A DNA stretch of 50,007 nt from Rhodospirillaceae bacterium (lineage in GTDB: Bacteria; Pseudomonadota; Alphaproteobacteria; UBA8366), in NCBI GenBank assembly GCA_002716125.1, contig PAZH01000086.1, positions 1-50,007 of the forward strand, in the 5' to 3' direction. The number at the start of each line of letters is the position of its first letter. The first letter of the stretch is position 1. The notes beneath the pieces are model-generated. The model was not told the DNA's origin, did not search any database, and saw only the letters and a program-made list of their open reading frames with translations. The translations under genes and the position numbers were made by a program. Below, piece by piece: positions 33,674 through 42,269 of the stretch.

Positions 33674-34614
33674 TGAATTTCTCAGGCCTCGGACGCGTCG
33701 CCGGATTCATCTCTGTCATGCTCACGGCATCCGCTAGTGCCGCAAACGAACCCGCATCATTTAAAGACTGCCCAGATTGTCCCGAGATGGTCGTGATACC
33801 CACCGGCGTCTTTCACATGGGCACACCCGATTCCGTCACACAAAAAGAAGGCGTGAAGATCAAGCGCGCAAAACGCGAACGGCCGGTTCATCCCGTCCGG
33901 ATCGAACGCAGATTCGCGCTCGGCAAATTTGAAGTAACGCGCAAACAATACGCCGATTTCATCGCCGCCACCGGTTATTCGGCACCGGGCGGCTGCAAAT
34001 ACTGGACAGGCGATAAATTCGAAATCGCAGACGACAAGGACTGGGAAGATCCGGGATACCCCCAAGCGGACGACCATCCGGCGGTCTGTATCAGCTGGAA
34101 CGACGCCACGGCCTACACAAAATGGCTCGCCGCTCGAACTGGCAAAGCCTATCGCCTGCCGAGCGAGGCGGAATGGGAATATGCCGCCCGGGCGGGCGCC
34201 GGCACGGCTCGGTTCTGGGGGAACGATCCGGCAAAGGCCTGCACATTTGCCAACGTTTTCGATACATCGGGCGCGGCAAGTGGCGAATTTCCGACGATGG
34301 CGCCGCACCAATGCGACGATGGTTATAAACAAACGTCACCTGTCGGGAGCTATTCGGCGAACGCATTCGGCCTGCACGACACGGCGGGAAATGCGTGGGA
34401 GTGGAACGAAGACTGCTGGCACAAGAGCTACAACGGTGCCCCGGCCGACAGCCGCGCCTGGACGGCTGACGGACGCTGCAGCCAGCGTATTGTGCGCGGC
34501 GGCTCCTGGATCAGTATTGCGCGATATGTTCGTTCCGGAAACCGAAGCAAGATAAACACGGATTCGCGTATCTATCGAAACGGCTTTCGCGTTGCCCTCA
34601 CCCTCGGGCGCTAA
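33670..34614 (+). CDS. secreted SUMF1/formylglycine-enzyme-domain protein
   Basis: The protein has 314 residues. An N-terminal signal peptide is visible (MMNFSGLGRVAGFISVMLTA, then SASA, with likely cleavage after ASA). The SUMF1 domain begins at MVVIPTGVFHMGTPDS and has EVTRKQYADFIAATGY, YRLPSEAEWEYAARAG and RIVRGGSWISIARYVRSGNR. Formylglycine-generating enzymes need cysteines in the last segment; here none is present, so sulfatase maturation is unlikely. Such proteins are often adhesion-, ergothioneine- or periplasmic-complex-type SUMF1 variants. The ATG overlaps the stop of the FolB-like gene. Confidence 0.85.
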   Translation: MMNFSGLGRVAGFISVMLTASASAANEPASFKDCPDCPEMVVIPTGVFHMGTPDSVTQKEGVKIKRAKRERPVHPVRIERRFALGKFEVTRKQYADFIAATGYSAPGGCKYWTGDKFEIADDKDWEDPGYPQADDHPAVCISWNDATAYTKWLAARTGKAYRLPSEAEWEYAARAGAGTARFWGNDPAKACTFANVFDTSGAASGEFPTMAPHQCDDGYKQTSPVGSYSANAFGLHDTAGNAWEWNEDCWHKSYNGAPADSRAWTADGRCSQRIVRGGSWISIARYVRSGNRSKINTDSRIYRNGFRVALTLGR

Positions 34615-35342
34615 CCCGGGATCGCGACAGTCCCCACCAGCTTCGCCCCCCGCGATGCCATGAAATAGAGCCCCATGTAATGGGTGAGCGCCTGCGGATG
34701 CCCGGCCGTATCAGGTAAATCCAGCGATTTCGCAACCTCAACCGGCAGGTCGTAGGTCGCGCATCCTGCCTCGTAGACGTAAATCTCTTCGCAACTCGGC
34801 ATCATGCCGTGATTCCGGGCGGACAATGTCGTGAGGACGAAATCCATGACGCAGATGTCCGTGCAAATACCGACAACCAGTAAATCGACAATCTGGTTCG
34901 TATTAACCCAATCGACGACCGCGTTCCGTCCATCAGGCCCAATCGCCCCAACAAAGCCGTTGATGCAATCTTTACGAACCAGCGTCGTGTTCGCGTCCCG
35001 CTCCAGCCATTTCAATTCGTCGACGAGTTCTTCTTCGCCCGTACCAAGCTCACAATGCGGCGGATAAGGCGGCTCCGGTTTGCCCGGCTCATGCGTATCG
35101 AGAAAGGCGAGAATAGGCCATCCGTTCTCGGAAAAGCTTCTGGCAAGTCGGTCCGTCTCCGTGACCATACGGCTCACTTGCGGGTTTTCCACCGGCGGAG
35201 CGAGATTACCGTATCCGACGGCCGCGAAGCCGTTGACTTCATCGACAATGACCAGACCTGTCCGCCGGCGGTCGGATGCAAGAGCGAATTCTTCATACGA
35301 GACCGGCGCTGCTTGGCTGACGTCTTCTATAAGATCGTCCAT
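34611..35342 (-). CDS. nicotinamidase-like cysteine hydrolase (isochorismatase family)
   Basis: The protein has 243 residues. The catalytic triad fits D34 (VIVDEVNGF), K124 (VRKDCINGF) and C164 (GICTDICV). A metal-type set, D82-x-H84...H96 with PPYPPHCELGTGEEEL, closely resembles the nicotinamidase PncA site, which makes amide deamidation likely. The first 25 residues are an extra lead. It faces the SUMF1 gene with a four-base stop overlap. The substrate could be nicotinamide or another small amide. Confidence 0.85.
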   Translation of the reverse strand: MDDLIEDVSQAAPVSYEEFALASDRRRTGLVIVDEVNGFAAVGYGNLAPPVENPQVSRMVTETDRLARSFSENGWPILAFLDTHEPGKPEPPYPPHCELGTGEEELVDELKWLERDANTTLVRKDCINGFVGAIGPDGRNAVVDWVNTNQIVDLLVVGICTDICVMDFVLTTLSARNHGMMPSCEEIYVYEAGCATYDLPVEVAKSLDLPDTAGHPQALTHYMGLYFMASRGAKLVGTVAIPG

Positions 35343-35422
35343 TGCGCTCTCCTTATTTGCGAGCCGAGAGAATACTTGTTATTCGGCTAACATCATACGC
35401 CGCCAGCCATCGGATCAACATC

Positions 35423-36349
35423 GTGACGTCTCCCGCGAGCGATCAGTCTTCCCGTCCATCCTGGGCGGCCATCGCCTTGATCGGCGTCATCACGATTTTT
35501 TGGGGTGTCAACTTTCCCTCGATCAAAATCGCTGTCTCCGAATTCCCGGTTTGGACGTTTCGTGTCATTTGCGTGATCTGCGGCGCCACCGCCATGCTTG
35601 GTATCGGCAGCCTCATCCTCGGGCACAGCCCCTTCGTCGCGAAAGGTGAACGACGGAAGGCGGCCTTGGCCGGTCTTTGCAATATTGGCGGGTTTCAGCT
35701 TTGCGTTGCGTTCGGGCTCATGGTCGTCGACGCCGGCCGCGGGACGATCATTGCCTATACGATGCCGCTTTGGGCCACCATTTTCGCGACGATATTCTTG
35801 GGTGAACGACTGACGTTCACGCGGATTCTGGGCCTCTTTATCGGATTGTCGGGCCTACTTGTTCTGATCGGGCCGGGCCTTACCACACTTGGTGCTTCAT
35901 TCAATGGCACGCTCTTGCTATTGGCCGCCGCTGTGTTGTGGGGTGCCGGTACTGTTTTAATAAAATCGCAAAATTGGACGACTCCGGTCATTATTTTGAC
36001 AGGTTGGCAGTTCATCTTCGGCGGCATTCCAATCCTTCTCGGGATGCTGCTGTTCGAGACGGGTGTGGAGATCGGCCCCATCTCGACGAAAGCCTGGTTG
36101 GCGGTCGCTTATTCCGCTCTCGTTCCGATGATTATTTGCCATTTGGTGTGGTACACATTGATCGGAATGTTGCCTGCATCAATCGCGGCAATTAGCACGC
36201 TTGCCATTCCAATCGTTGGCGTGTACAGCAGCGCCATATTGTTAGGGGAGCGGGTTGGAACGCGCGAATGGCTTGCGCTTTGCTTGGTTGTTTGTGCGCT
36301 TGCGATCGTCTTGGTGCCGCCTTCGGATTGGCGCAGAAAGAAACGCTAA
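35423..36349 (+). CDS. EamA/DMT-family transporter
   Basis: This protein of about 308 residues has roughly ten hydrophobic helices in two EamA repeats (for example AAIALIGVITIFWGVNFPSI in the first and LLLLAAAVLWGAGTVLI in the second). DMT proteins move metabolites such as amino acids or purines across the inner membrane. I chose GTG 35423, which gives a short cytosolic lead; the longer frame from 35342 starts at TTG over the neighbouring gene's start and has no ribosome site. The substrate is not predictable. Confidence 0.85.
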   Translation: MTSPASDQSSRPSWAAIALIGVITIFWGVNFPSIKIAVSEFPVWTFRVICVICGATAMLGIGSLILGHSPFVAKGERRKAALAGLCNIGGFQLCVAFGLMVVDAGRGTIIAYTMPLWATIFATIFLGERLTFTRILGLFIGLSGLLVLIGPGLTTLGASFNGTLLLLAAAVLWGAGTVLIKSQNWTTPVIILTGWQFIFGGIPILLGMLLFETGVEIGPISTKAWLAVAYSALVPMIICHLVWYTLIGMLPASIAAISTLAIPIVGVYSSAILLGERVGTREWLALCLVVCALAIVLVPPSDWRRKKR

Positions 36350-36402
36350 GTTCACCAGTGCCAAACACGGTGACATTTATTGGGATAAGAGGTTAATTCG
36401 AG

Positions 36403-37044
36403 ATGAACCCCATGGTTTCTGCCTTTAAGTTTTCTCCTTTATTATTAGCAACTTATGTCTTCGCTGTCGTCCTTGGCTTTCCGGTGCAATCCGGTGCAAC
36501 CGCGCAAGATAAGCCGGCCCAATTTATCCAGGGTTTGGCGGATGAGGCCATCGCCGTACTCAGCAATCGCGAAGGTAGTTTGGACGAACGCGAGAAAAAA
36601 TTCCGCGCTGTTTTGAAGGACGATTTCGCGATGGAGAAGATCGGCCGATTCGCGGCGGGCAAGTATTGGCGCCGTATGAGCGACACTCAGAAGGCCGAAT
36701 ACCAACGCCTTTTTGAAGAATGGATTCTGAAAACGTACTCAATGCGCTTCGGCGGATATGCCGGCGAGAAAGTCGATGTGAAGAGAACCATCAAAGCGGG
36801 TCAATCCGATGTGTTCGTTCGCACGAATATCACCGGCGAACGCGGTCGGAAGCTCAAAGTCGACTGGCGGGTCCGTCGCATTGACGACCGGTACAAAATT
36901 ATCGACGTCGTCGTCGAGGGTGTGAGCATGCTGGTCACGCAGAAAGCGGAATTCGGTGCGGTGCTTCGCCAACGTGGCGTGGACGGCCTCATTGGCATTC
37001 TCCGCTCGCAGCTGGACCGGATGGCGGCGGCCAAGGCAAGCTAG
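36403..37044 (+). CDS. MlaC/Ttg2D-family phospholipid-binding protein
   Basis: This is a 213-residue periplasmic protein. The N-terminal signal is LLLATYVFAVVLGFPVQSGA with cleavage near ATA-QD. FAMEKIGRFAAGKYWRRMSD and the late KIIDVVVEGVSML are family signatures; MlaC carries phospholipid between the outer-membrane Mla complex and the inner-membrane ABC transporter. The other mla genes are not here, so it may be an orphan or hopanoid-linked variant (HpnM type). It ends at a strong terminator. Confidence 0.9.
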   Translation: MNPMVSAFKFSPLLLATYVFAVVLGFPVQSGATAQDKPAQFIQGLADEAIAVLSNREGSLDEREKKFRAVLKDDFAMEKIGRFAAGKYWRRMSDTQKAEYQRLFEEWILKTYSMRFGGYAGEKVDVKRTIKAGQSDVFVRTNITGERGRKLKVDWRVRRIDDRYKIIDVVVEGVSMLVTQKAEFGAVLRQRGVDGLIGILRSQLDRMAAAKAS

Positions 37045-37068
37045 CCAGTTCGAAATAGCGCTTCGAAG

Positions 37069-37102
37069 CGCCGATCGGATTTACCGGTCGGCGTTTTTAT
37101 TT
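37069..37102 (+). terminator. Rho-independent terminator after mlaC
   Basis: CGCCGATCGG (37069-37078) pairs over a 5-base loop with CCGGTCGGCG (37084-37093), with one G-U pair, followed by TTTTTATTT. It overlaps the end of the convergent epimerase gene (stop at 37097). Just before it is a perfect palindrome, GCGCTTCGAAGCGC (37058-37071). Confidence 0.9.
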
Positions 37103-38092
37103 GGAGAGATATTTAAACCAGCCTTCCGTCGCATCCGCGATGGTATCCGGCGTCCAGACCGGCGCATCCTGCCAATTGTCGATATGCGCCAGCATTTGCG
37201 CAACGCCATCCTCGAAGCTTGTCTTCGCCTGCCAACCTGTGGCTTCCCGAATTCGCGTCACATCGGCAAATGTTTGATCCGGCTCACCCGGCCGTTTCGG
37301 TATATGGGTTTTCTCCCCACCGAGGAGTTCGACAAGCCGGTTTATGCTGTAGGTTCCGCCGGAACCGACATTTACGGCCTTCCCGGCCAGCGTGCTCGCC
37401 GCCACGGTAATGAAAGCATCGGCAACGTCGCTCACATAGGTGAAATCACGGGTCTGCTCGCCATCACCCACGACGGTGAATGCCCGGCCTGCTAGCTTCT
37501 GTGCGAGGAAGACACCAAATACAGCCCCATAAGCGCCGGTCGTTCGGCTGCGTGGCCCATAGACATTGAACATCCGCAATGAAGCGACAGACATGCCGTA
37601 AACCTGCCCCCAATGTAGAACGAGTTCCTCTCCCATGTACTTGCTGAGGGCGTAGGGGTACTCCGGCTGGATGGGATGGTCCTCAGGTGTCGGGAATTGG
37701 GTGGCAAACCCGTAACACGTCGAGGAGGCTGCGTAGAGGAACCGTTCGACTTCATGCTTCCGCGCCGCTTCCAAGCATACAGCGGTGCCATCGACGTTCG
37801 CCCTATGATAATCGAGGGGCGCTTCGATGGAGGGCACGATGTCCCCGATGCCGGCGATATGGAACACCCAATCAACCCCCAGCATGGCGCGATCCATAGC
37901 TTTCGGATCGCAGATATCGGCCTCGTGAAACGTAAATCTTTTCTCGGTTTCCAAATGCGCAATATTTTCACGTCGGCCGGTGGCGAAATTGTCGACTCCA
38001 ACCACGTCATGTCCCGCGGCGATCAGATGATCGACGATATGGCTGCCGATAAATCCGGCCGCACCCGTCACGAGCGAGGATTTTGTACTCAC
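37097..38092 (-). CDS. NAD-dependent sugar epimerase (UDP-glucose 4-epimerase family)
   Basis: This is a 331-residue extended SDR. TGAAGFIGSHIVDHLI is the NAD motif, the catalytic YxxxK is in YPYALSKYMGEEL, and RMFNVYGPRSR is a standard later segment. GTG 38092 with GGAG five bases upstream fits better than the start 11 codons earlier. It would act on a UDP- or other nucleotide-sugar for the cell envelope. It lies downstream of the CheW gene on the same strand but is separated by a terminator. Confidence 0.9.
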   Translation of the reverse strand: MSTKSSLVTGAAGFIGSHIVDHLIAAGHDVVGVDNFATGRRENIAHLETEKRFTFHEADICDPKAMDRAMLGVDWVFHIAGIGDIVPSIEAPLDYHRANVDGTAVCLEAARKHEVERFLYAASSTCYGFATQFPTPEDHPIQPEYPYALSKYMGEELVLHWGQVYGMSVASLRMFNVYGPRSRTTGAYGAVFGVFLAQKLAGRAFTVVGDGEQTRDFTYVSDVADAFITVAASTLAGKAVNVGSGGTYSINRLVELLGGEKTHIPKRPGEPDQTFADVTRIREATGWQAKTSFEDGVAQMLAHIDNWQDAPVWTPDTIADATEGWFKYLSK

Positions 38093-38137
38093 AAAGGCTC
38101 CAATCCGTTGTTCACCACATACCAAATGCCGATACGC

Positions 38138-38166
38138 AAAACGCCTGGCAAATTCCTTGCCAGGCG
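38138..38166 (-). terminator. Rho-independent terminator after the cheW region
   Basis: On the minus strand CGCCTGGCAA, loop GGAAT and TTGCCAGGCG form a perfect 10-bp hairpin, followed by TTTTGCG. It sits between the end of the cheW region and the epimerase gene, so the two are probably separate transcripts. Confidence 0.85.
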
Positions 38167-38194
38167 CCCTACAGAAATACCGGTCTGGATTGGT

Positions 38195-38736
38195 CTAGGC
38201 CGATTCAATCAACAGCTCAAATACTTTGTCGACATCAAGGACGACCAGCAGTTCACCTTGCAACCTGTAAACACCGGACGCAACCTGACGGAACTGCGCA
38301 TCCAAATTCGGCGGCACGGACTCTAACCCGCTATCCGGCAATGCACGCACGTCGCCTATGTTATCGACCAACAGCGTATAAAGGCTTTGGTTTTTCTCGA
38401 CCGTAATCGAGTATTTTTGCGTTAGATCTTCTTCAGGCGTTTCTTCGGAATCCGAATTTTCGTTGCCGCCGGCGCTTGCAGAGCGGGCGCCGAACCATTG
38501 CCATTCGTCGATCCGAGACATTGCTGCAAATCAATGACCGTCACAACTCGCCCACGCAGGTTCATAACACCGGCGATCTGCTTGGAGGCCAAAGGCACCA
38601 TCGTAATACGATCCGGCTCGACGATATCCTCGACCTGCATGATCGGCACACCGAAAAGCTGACCGGCAATCGTCATGGTGACATATTGCTGCTCGCCTTC
38701 CATAACGACATGGTGGCCGTCATTCTCGACCGTCAT
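38195..38736 (-). pseudogene. cheW: CheW chemotaxis coupling protein split by a frameshift
   Basis: Two overlapping reading frames encode the two halves of one CheW fold. The first (38422-38736) has YVTMTIAGQLFGVPIMQVED and NLRGRVVTVIDLQQ. The second (38195-38521, one frame back) continues with QKYSITVEKNQSLYTLLVDN, IGDVRALP and VYRLQGELLVVLDVDKV. In normal CheW these lie on one chain. The frames cross in a Gly/Ala/Glu-rich linker around 38440-38500, so the shift could sit there. Read as one chain it is an ordinary CheW that links chemoreceptors to CheA. The cause may be a real mutation, a sequence error, or a genuine two-gene split; the sequence does not decide. Confidence 0.75.
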
Positions 38737-38898
38737 CAAATCACTAATATTCTTCTACTCCCGGCATCGGCCCCGCACTTGATTACCCGCTTACCAATAA
38801 TGGGGATTCGTTTAGAGATGGTTAATGACAGGACACTTACATAAACTCAAGCACTTGATCGAAGCGAAGTGAACTCGCCCGGAGCGCAGAAAGGTCAC

Positions 38899-39708
38899 AT
38901 GTCACTTATCAGAAACATCACCAACGCCGAAATCGCCGCATTTAAAACGGATGGCGTTGTGCACTTGAAGGGATTTTTCGACCCCGAATGGGTAACCATG
39001 CTGCAAGAGCGGGCCGATTTCGTCCTTCGAAATCCAGGCAAACTCGCCAACGAGCTTGCACAGGATGCGCCGGATGGCCGCTTTTTCAGCGACACCTTTC
39101 TCTGGCATCAAAACGACGGATTCAAAGAGTTTATCTATCGTTCTCCCGCGGCCGAGATCGTCGGACAGGTCATGGAGTCGACAAAGATCAATATCGTCTT
39201 CGATCAATTTCTTATTAAAGAACCAAGCACGGACGAGCCGACGGTCTGGCATCACGACCTCACCTATTGGCCGATCAAGGGTCCGAACGTCGTCACGCTT
39301 TGGCTCGCCCTCGACGATGTCACGGAAGAGACGGGATCGATGGAGTTCGTGAAAGGCTCCCATCTCTGGGGCGAGCGCTATCACCCAGTCGCCTTCGTCG
39401 ATCCCACGAAATACGACACGCCGGAACCGCCTGTCCCGGATATCGACAATCGACGCGACGAATTCGAGTTCATCCGCTTCGACTACGAACCAGGGGACTG
39501 CACCGTGCATCACGGGATGCTCGTGCATGCGGCAGGCGGCAATAGGAGTGCAACGCAGCGGCGGCGCGCCTACGTCACACGTTGGGCGGGCGATGAAGTC
39601 GTGTACGATCCCCGGCCGAATATACAAACGATGCTGTGGGAGCCCGCGATCGATGCCGGGGCACCGCTCGACAGTGATTTGTGGCCCGTGGTGTGGCCGG
39701 CGAACTAA
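38899..39708 (+). CDS. phytanoyl-CoA dioxygenase (PhyH) family protein, third copy
   Basis: This is a 269-residue iron/2-oxoglutarate oxygenase. The iron HxD is in TVWHHDLTYWP, and the distal histidine is in CTVHHGMLVHAAGGN. It is more distant from the tandem pair at 12772-14582 (no shared NYKHPGGG block). ATG 38899 is preceded by AAAGG. It stands divergent to the CheW region and convergent, with a four-base overlap, to the VOC gene. Confidence 0.88.
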   Translation: MSLIRNITNAEIAAFKTDGVVHLKGFFDPEWVTMLQERADFVLRNPGKLANELAQDAPDGRFFSDTFLWHQNDGFKEFIYRSPAAEIVGQVMESTKINIVFDQFLIKEPSTDEPTVWHHDLTYWPIKGPNVVTLWLALDDVTEETGSMEFVKGSHLWGERYHPVAFVDPTKYDTPEPPVPDIDNRRDEFEFIRFDYEPGDCTVHHGMLVHAAGGNRSATQRRRAYVTRWAGDEVVYDPRPNIQTMLWEPAIDAGAPLDSDLWPVVWPAN

Positions 39709-40577
39709 GCTTCGATAAATTCGATAACTGCGCCGTTTCCATCCTCAGGGGATACCCAAAGCGAATTCGGCGATCGGATGATCGGCGTCACCCCATTGTC
39801 GGCGAGTAAGCTCTTGAGGGCGCCGAGGTCCTTCACACGGATTACCGCAGCGGCGACTGCGGGACGGGGCGGTATGGATGCGCCCTCGTATCGCCGTCCA
39901 AAGGCCGCCTCGCTGAGAACCGATAGCGATCCGCCACCGCTGAGTTCGATAAATCCGCCGGCTTCGGTATCCAACGCATCGTCGCCTGAAATTCGCGATA
40001 GGCGATCCAGCAAATCGTCCCCCGTATCGGCGCAGAAGACGAGTTCCGCCAATTCAATCGCTCCATTCGGCTGAACCATCAATTCATCCTGCCAGATCAC
40101 TTCCGGGGTCTGGTGCTCGATAATGATGTATCGTCCTTCGGGGTAGTGATCGTCCTGGCTGAAAATATTGCGGAAGCGGAACTCCCGCACGCCGTCACCG
40201 TAGGGCGCGTTCCGGAGCCGCTGCAGCGGCGGATCGAAATGATCGATGCGCCCACTCAGAGCTTTATAGGCTTCTTCCCCGTTCTCGCAGCGGAGCGCGG
40301 TGATATGCGGTCCCTCGAAACGGTCGAGGAAGCGAGACCAAGGATTGAAATTCTCCGGATTGGTGATGCCAATCAGTTCGAGATAGCCTTGCTCGAACAT
40401 TGCGCAATGGTTCGAACTCGCCCACGGCGCCATCTCGGATTCACCTGGCACCTTACCCATCTGCGGACTCCGACGCGACAATAGGAACCCGAGCCGCTCC
40501 CAACGTGCAACGGCCGCGTCCAAGTCACGGACCATAAAGCCGACATGATCGAGAGAAAGTGGCGGCGCAGCGGTCAT
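39705..40577 (-). CDS. VOC/glyoxalase-like protein
   Basis: This 290-residue protein has two VOC modules. LDHVGFMVRDLDAAVARWERLGF at the start gives a metal-type histidine, and the second half has IRVKDLGALKSLLADNGV and a final VIEFIE. Members of the Glyoxalase_3-like group are dioxygenases, lyases or resistance proteins. The gene starts one base after the AMP-ligase stop, so the two are one operon. A role in modifying the ligase product is possible. Confidence 0.82.
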   Translation of the reverse strand: MTAAPPLSLDHVGFMVRDLDAAVARWERLGFLLSRRSPQMGKVPGESEMAPWASSNHCAMFEQGYLELIGITNPENFNPWSRFLDRFEGPHITALRCENGEEAYKALSGRIDHFDPPLQRLRNAPYGDGVREFRFRNIFSQDDHYPEGRYIIIEHQTPEVIWQDELMVQPNGAIELAELVFCADTGDDLLDRLSRISGDDALDTEAGGFIELSGGGSLSVLSEAAFGRRYEGASIPPRPAVAAAVIRVKDLGALKSLLADNGVTPIIRSPNSLWVSPEDGNGAVIEFIEA

Positions 40578-40578
40578 C

Positions 40579-42138
40579 CTAATTCACCTGCTTCGTTTTG
40601 CCTTCCCAATAGGGCTTGCGGAGTTCCGTCTTCAGGATCTTTCCGGCACCTGAGAGCGGCAAAGGCTCCGTCACGAAATCGACACCGCGCGGGCATTTGA
40701 AGCCAGCGATCAGTTTGTGGCAATGGGCGATGATCTCCTCGGCGCTGGCTTCCATATCGTCATGCAAGCGTACCACCGCGTGAACCGCTTCGCCCCAGCG
40801 TTCGTCGGGAATGCCGATGACCGCACACTCGACGATGGCATCGTGTTGATAGAGTGCATCTTCGACCTCGGCGGAATAGATGTTCTCGCCGCCGCTGATC
40901 ACCATGTCTTTCATTCGGTCGACAATGAAAACGAAGCCCCGTTCATCCATATAGCCGCCGTCGCCCGAATGCATCCAACCGCCCCGCAGCGCTTCGGCGC
41001 TCAATTCCGGCTGCTGCCAGTATCCAAGCATGATGTTTGGCCCGCGCACGGCGACCTCGCCCACTTCGCCGCGTGGCAATTCGTTGTCGTCCTCGTCGAC
41101 GATCTTCACCTCCACGCCGACCGCCGGCAATCCTGCGGCGCGGTACATATTGGCGTACTCGCCTTCGAAAACATGGCAATACGGTGGGCAGGCGGTCACC
41201 AAAGGTGCGGCCTCGGTCTGGCCATACGCATGATAGAAGTCGCAATCGGGAATGATCTCCATAGCCCGTCGGATGACGGCCTCCGGCATCGGCGAGGCGC
41301 CGTAAGCCATCGCCTTCATACTCGACAGATCGAAATTCTCGACACCCGGCATATTCACCAACATGTTGACCATCGTCGGCACCAACAGTGTATCGGTGAT
41401 CTTTCGTTCCTGGATGGTTTCCGCCGCTAAATCCGGCGCATAAGCCGGAATGATCACGTGTGTGCCGGCGACCTGTGTCACACCGAAGATCGCAATGCCA
41501 CCTGCGATATGAAACATCGGACAAGCGTGGAGCCACCGCATTCCTTGCCAGTAGTTGAAGGTGTGAATGCAGTTCATGTTGTTGAAGACGAGATTGGCGT
41601 GGCTGAGCATGACGCCTTTCGACCGGCCCGTCGTGCCGCCCGTATAGAAAAGCCCTGCCAGGTCGTCGTTGCCCCGCATCGCGTCTTCGAGCGGATCGGC
41701 CGCTTCAATGAGGTCTTCGATATGCCGCATACCATCCGGCGCATCGCCCTCGCCGACATAGATCACGTCGCGTACCGTCTCCAATTGCCCTTCCAACTCA
41801 TCGAGAATCGGTACGAAACGATCGTCGATCAGCAAGATTTCGCTACCGGAATCGTTGAGCCAAAAGGCAACTTCCGGTGGCGCCAGCCGGATGTTGATCG
41901 GCACGAACACGCCGCCAGCCCACGGGGTTGCGAAAAAATATTCATAATAGCGGTCGCTGTTCAGCGACAGGATTGCAACCCGCTCGCCGTTTTCGACACC
42001 CAGTTTTCGCAACGCGCCGGCGAATTTCGCGACGCGCGCTTCGACTTCGGACCATGTTCGCTCACGGCCCTGACAAACCGTCGCGAGACGGTCACCATAT
42101 AACTGCGTCGAACGTTTAAGTGCCTGCGTTATGAACAT
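40579..42138 (-). CDS. acyl-CoA ligase (AMP-binding family)
   Basis: This 519-residue adenylate-forming enzyme has the ATP loop FYTGGTTGRSKGV near residue 165, the adenine motif YGQTEAAP, the GDGGYMDERGFVFIVDRMKD hinge and the end motif LPLSGAGKILKTELR with the catalytic lysine. It would activate a carboxylic acid to its CoA thioester; chain length or aromatic preference cannot be read reliably. It runs directly into the VOC gene (one base apart) and diverges from the luciferase-like gene. Confidence 0.92.
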   Translation of the reverse strand: MFITQALKRSTQLYGDRLATVCQGRERTWSEVEARVAKFAGALRKLGVENGERVAILSLNSDRYYEYFFATPWAGGVFVPINIRLAPPEVAFWLNDSGSEILLIDDRFVPILDELEGQLETVRDVIYVGEGDAPDGMRHIEDLIEAADPLEDAMRGNDDLAGLFYTGGTTGRSKGVMLSHANLVFNNMNCIHTFNYWQGMRWLHACPMFHIAGGIAIFGVTQVAGTHVIIPAYAPDLAAETIQERKITDTLLVPTMVNMLVNMPGVENFDLSSMKAMAYGASPMPEAVIRRAMEIIPDCDFYHAYGQTEAAPLVTACPPYCHVFEGEYANMYRAAGLPAVGVEVKIVDEDDNELPRGEVGEVAVRGPNIMLGYWQQPELSAEALRGGWMHSGDGGYMDERGFVFIVDRMKDMVISGGENIYSAEVEDALYQHDAIVECAVIGIPDERWGEAVHAVVRLHDDMEASAEEIIAHCHKLIAGFKCPRGVDFVTEPLPLSGAGKILKTELRKPYWEGKTKQVN

Positions 42139-42269
42139 CGCGGCTTCATCCCCCTGAGATATTTCCGCTGCAAAGGTATAAAGAACGAAGGCCGCTGTCG
42201 ATGGTTGGGATTGGAATGCGTTAGGTCTATTTTAATAGGTGAACGCAACGCAATTCAGAGGGCCAACCC

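Noticed and set aside
33670..34614. Formylglycine-generating enzyme for sulfatases
   Set aside because: The two catalytic cysteines expected near the C-terminus are absent and no sulfatase gene is near.
37058..37071. Palindrome GCGCTTCGAAGCGC as an operator
   Set aside because: It abuts and overlaps the terminator hairpin at the end of two convergent genes; no promoter is expected there.
38422..38521. Programmed -1 frameshift in cheW
   Set aside because: No clear slippery heptamer in the overlap; an error or mutation is simpler.
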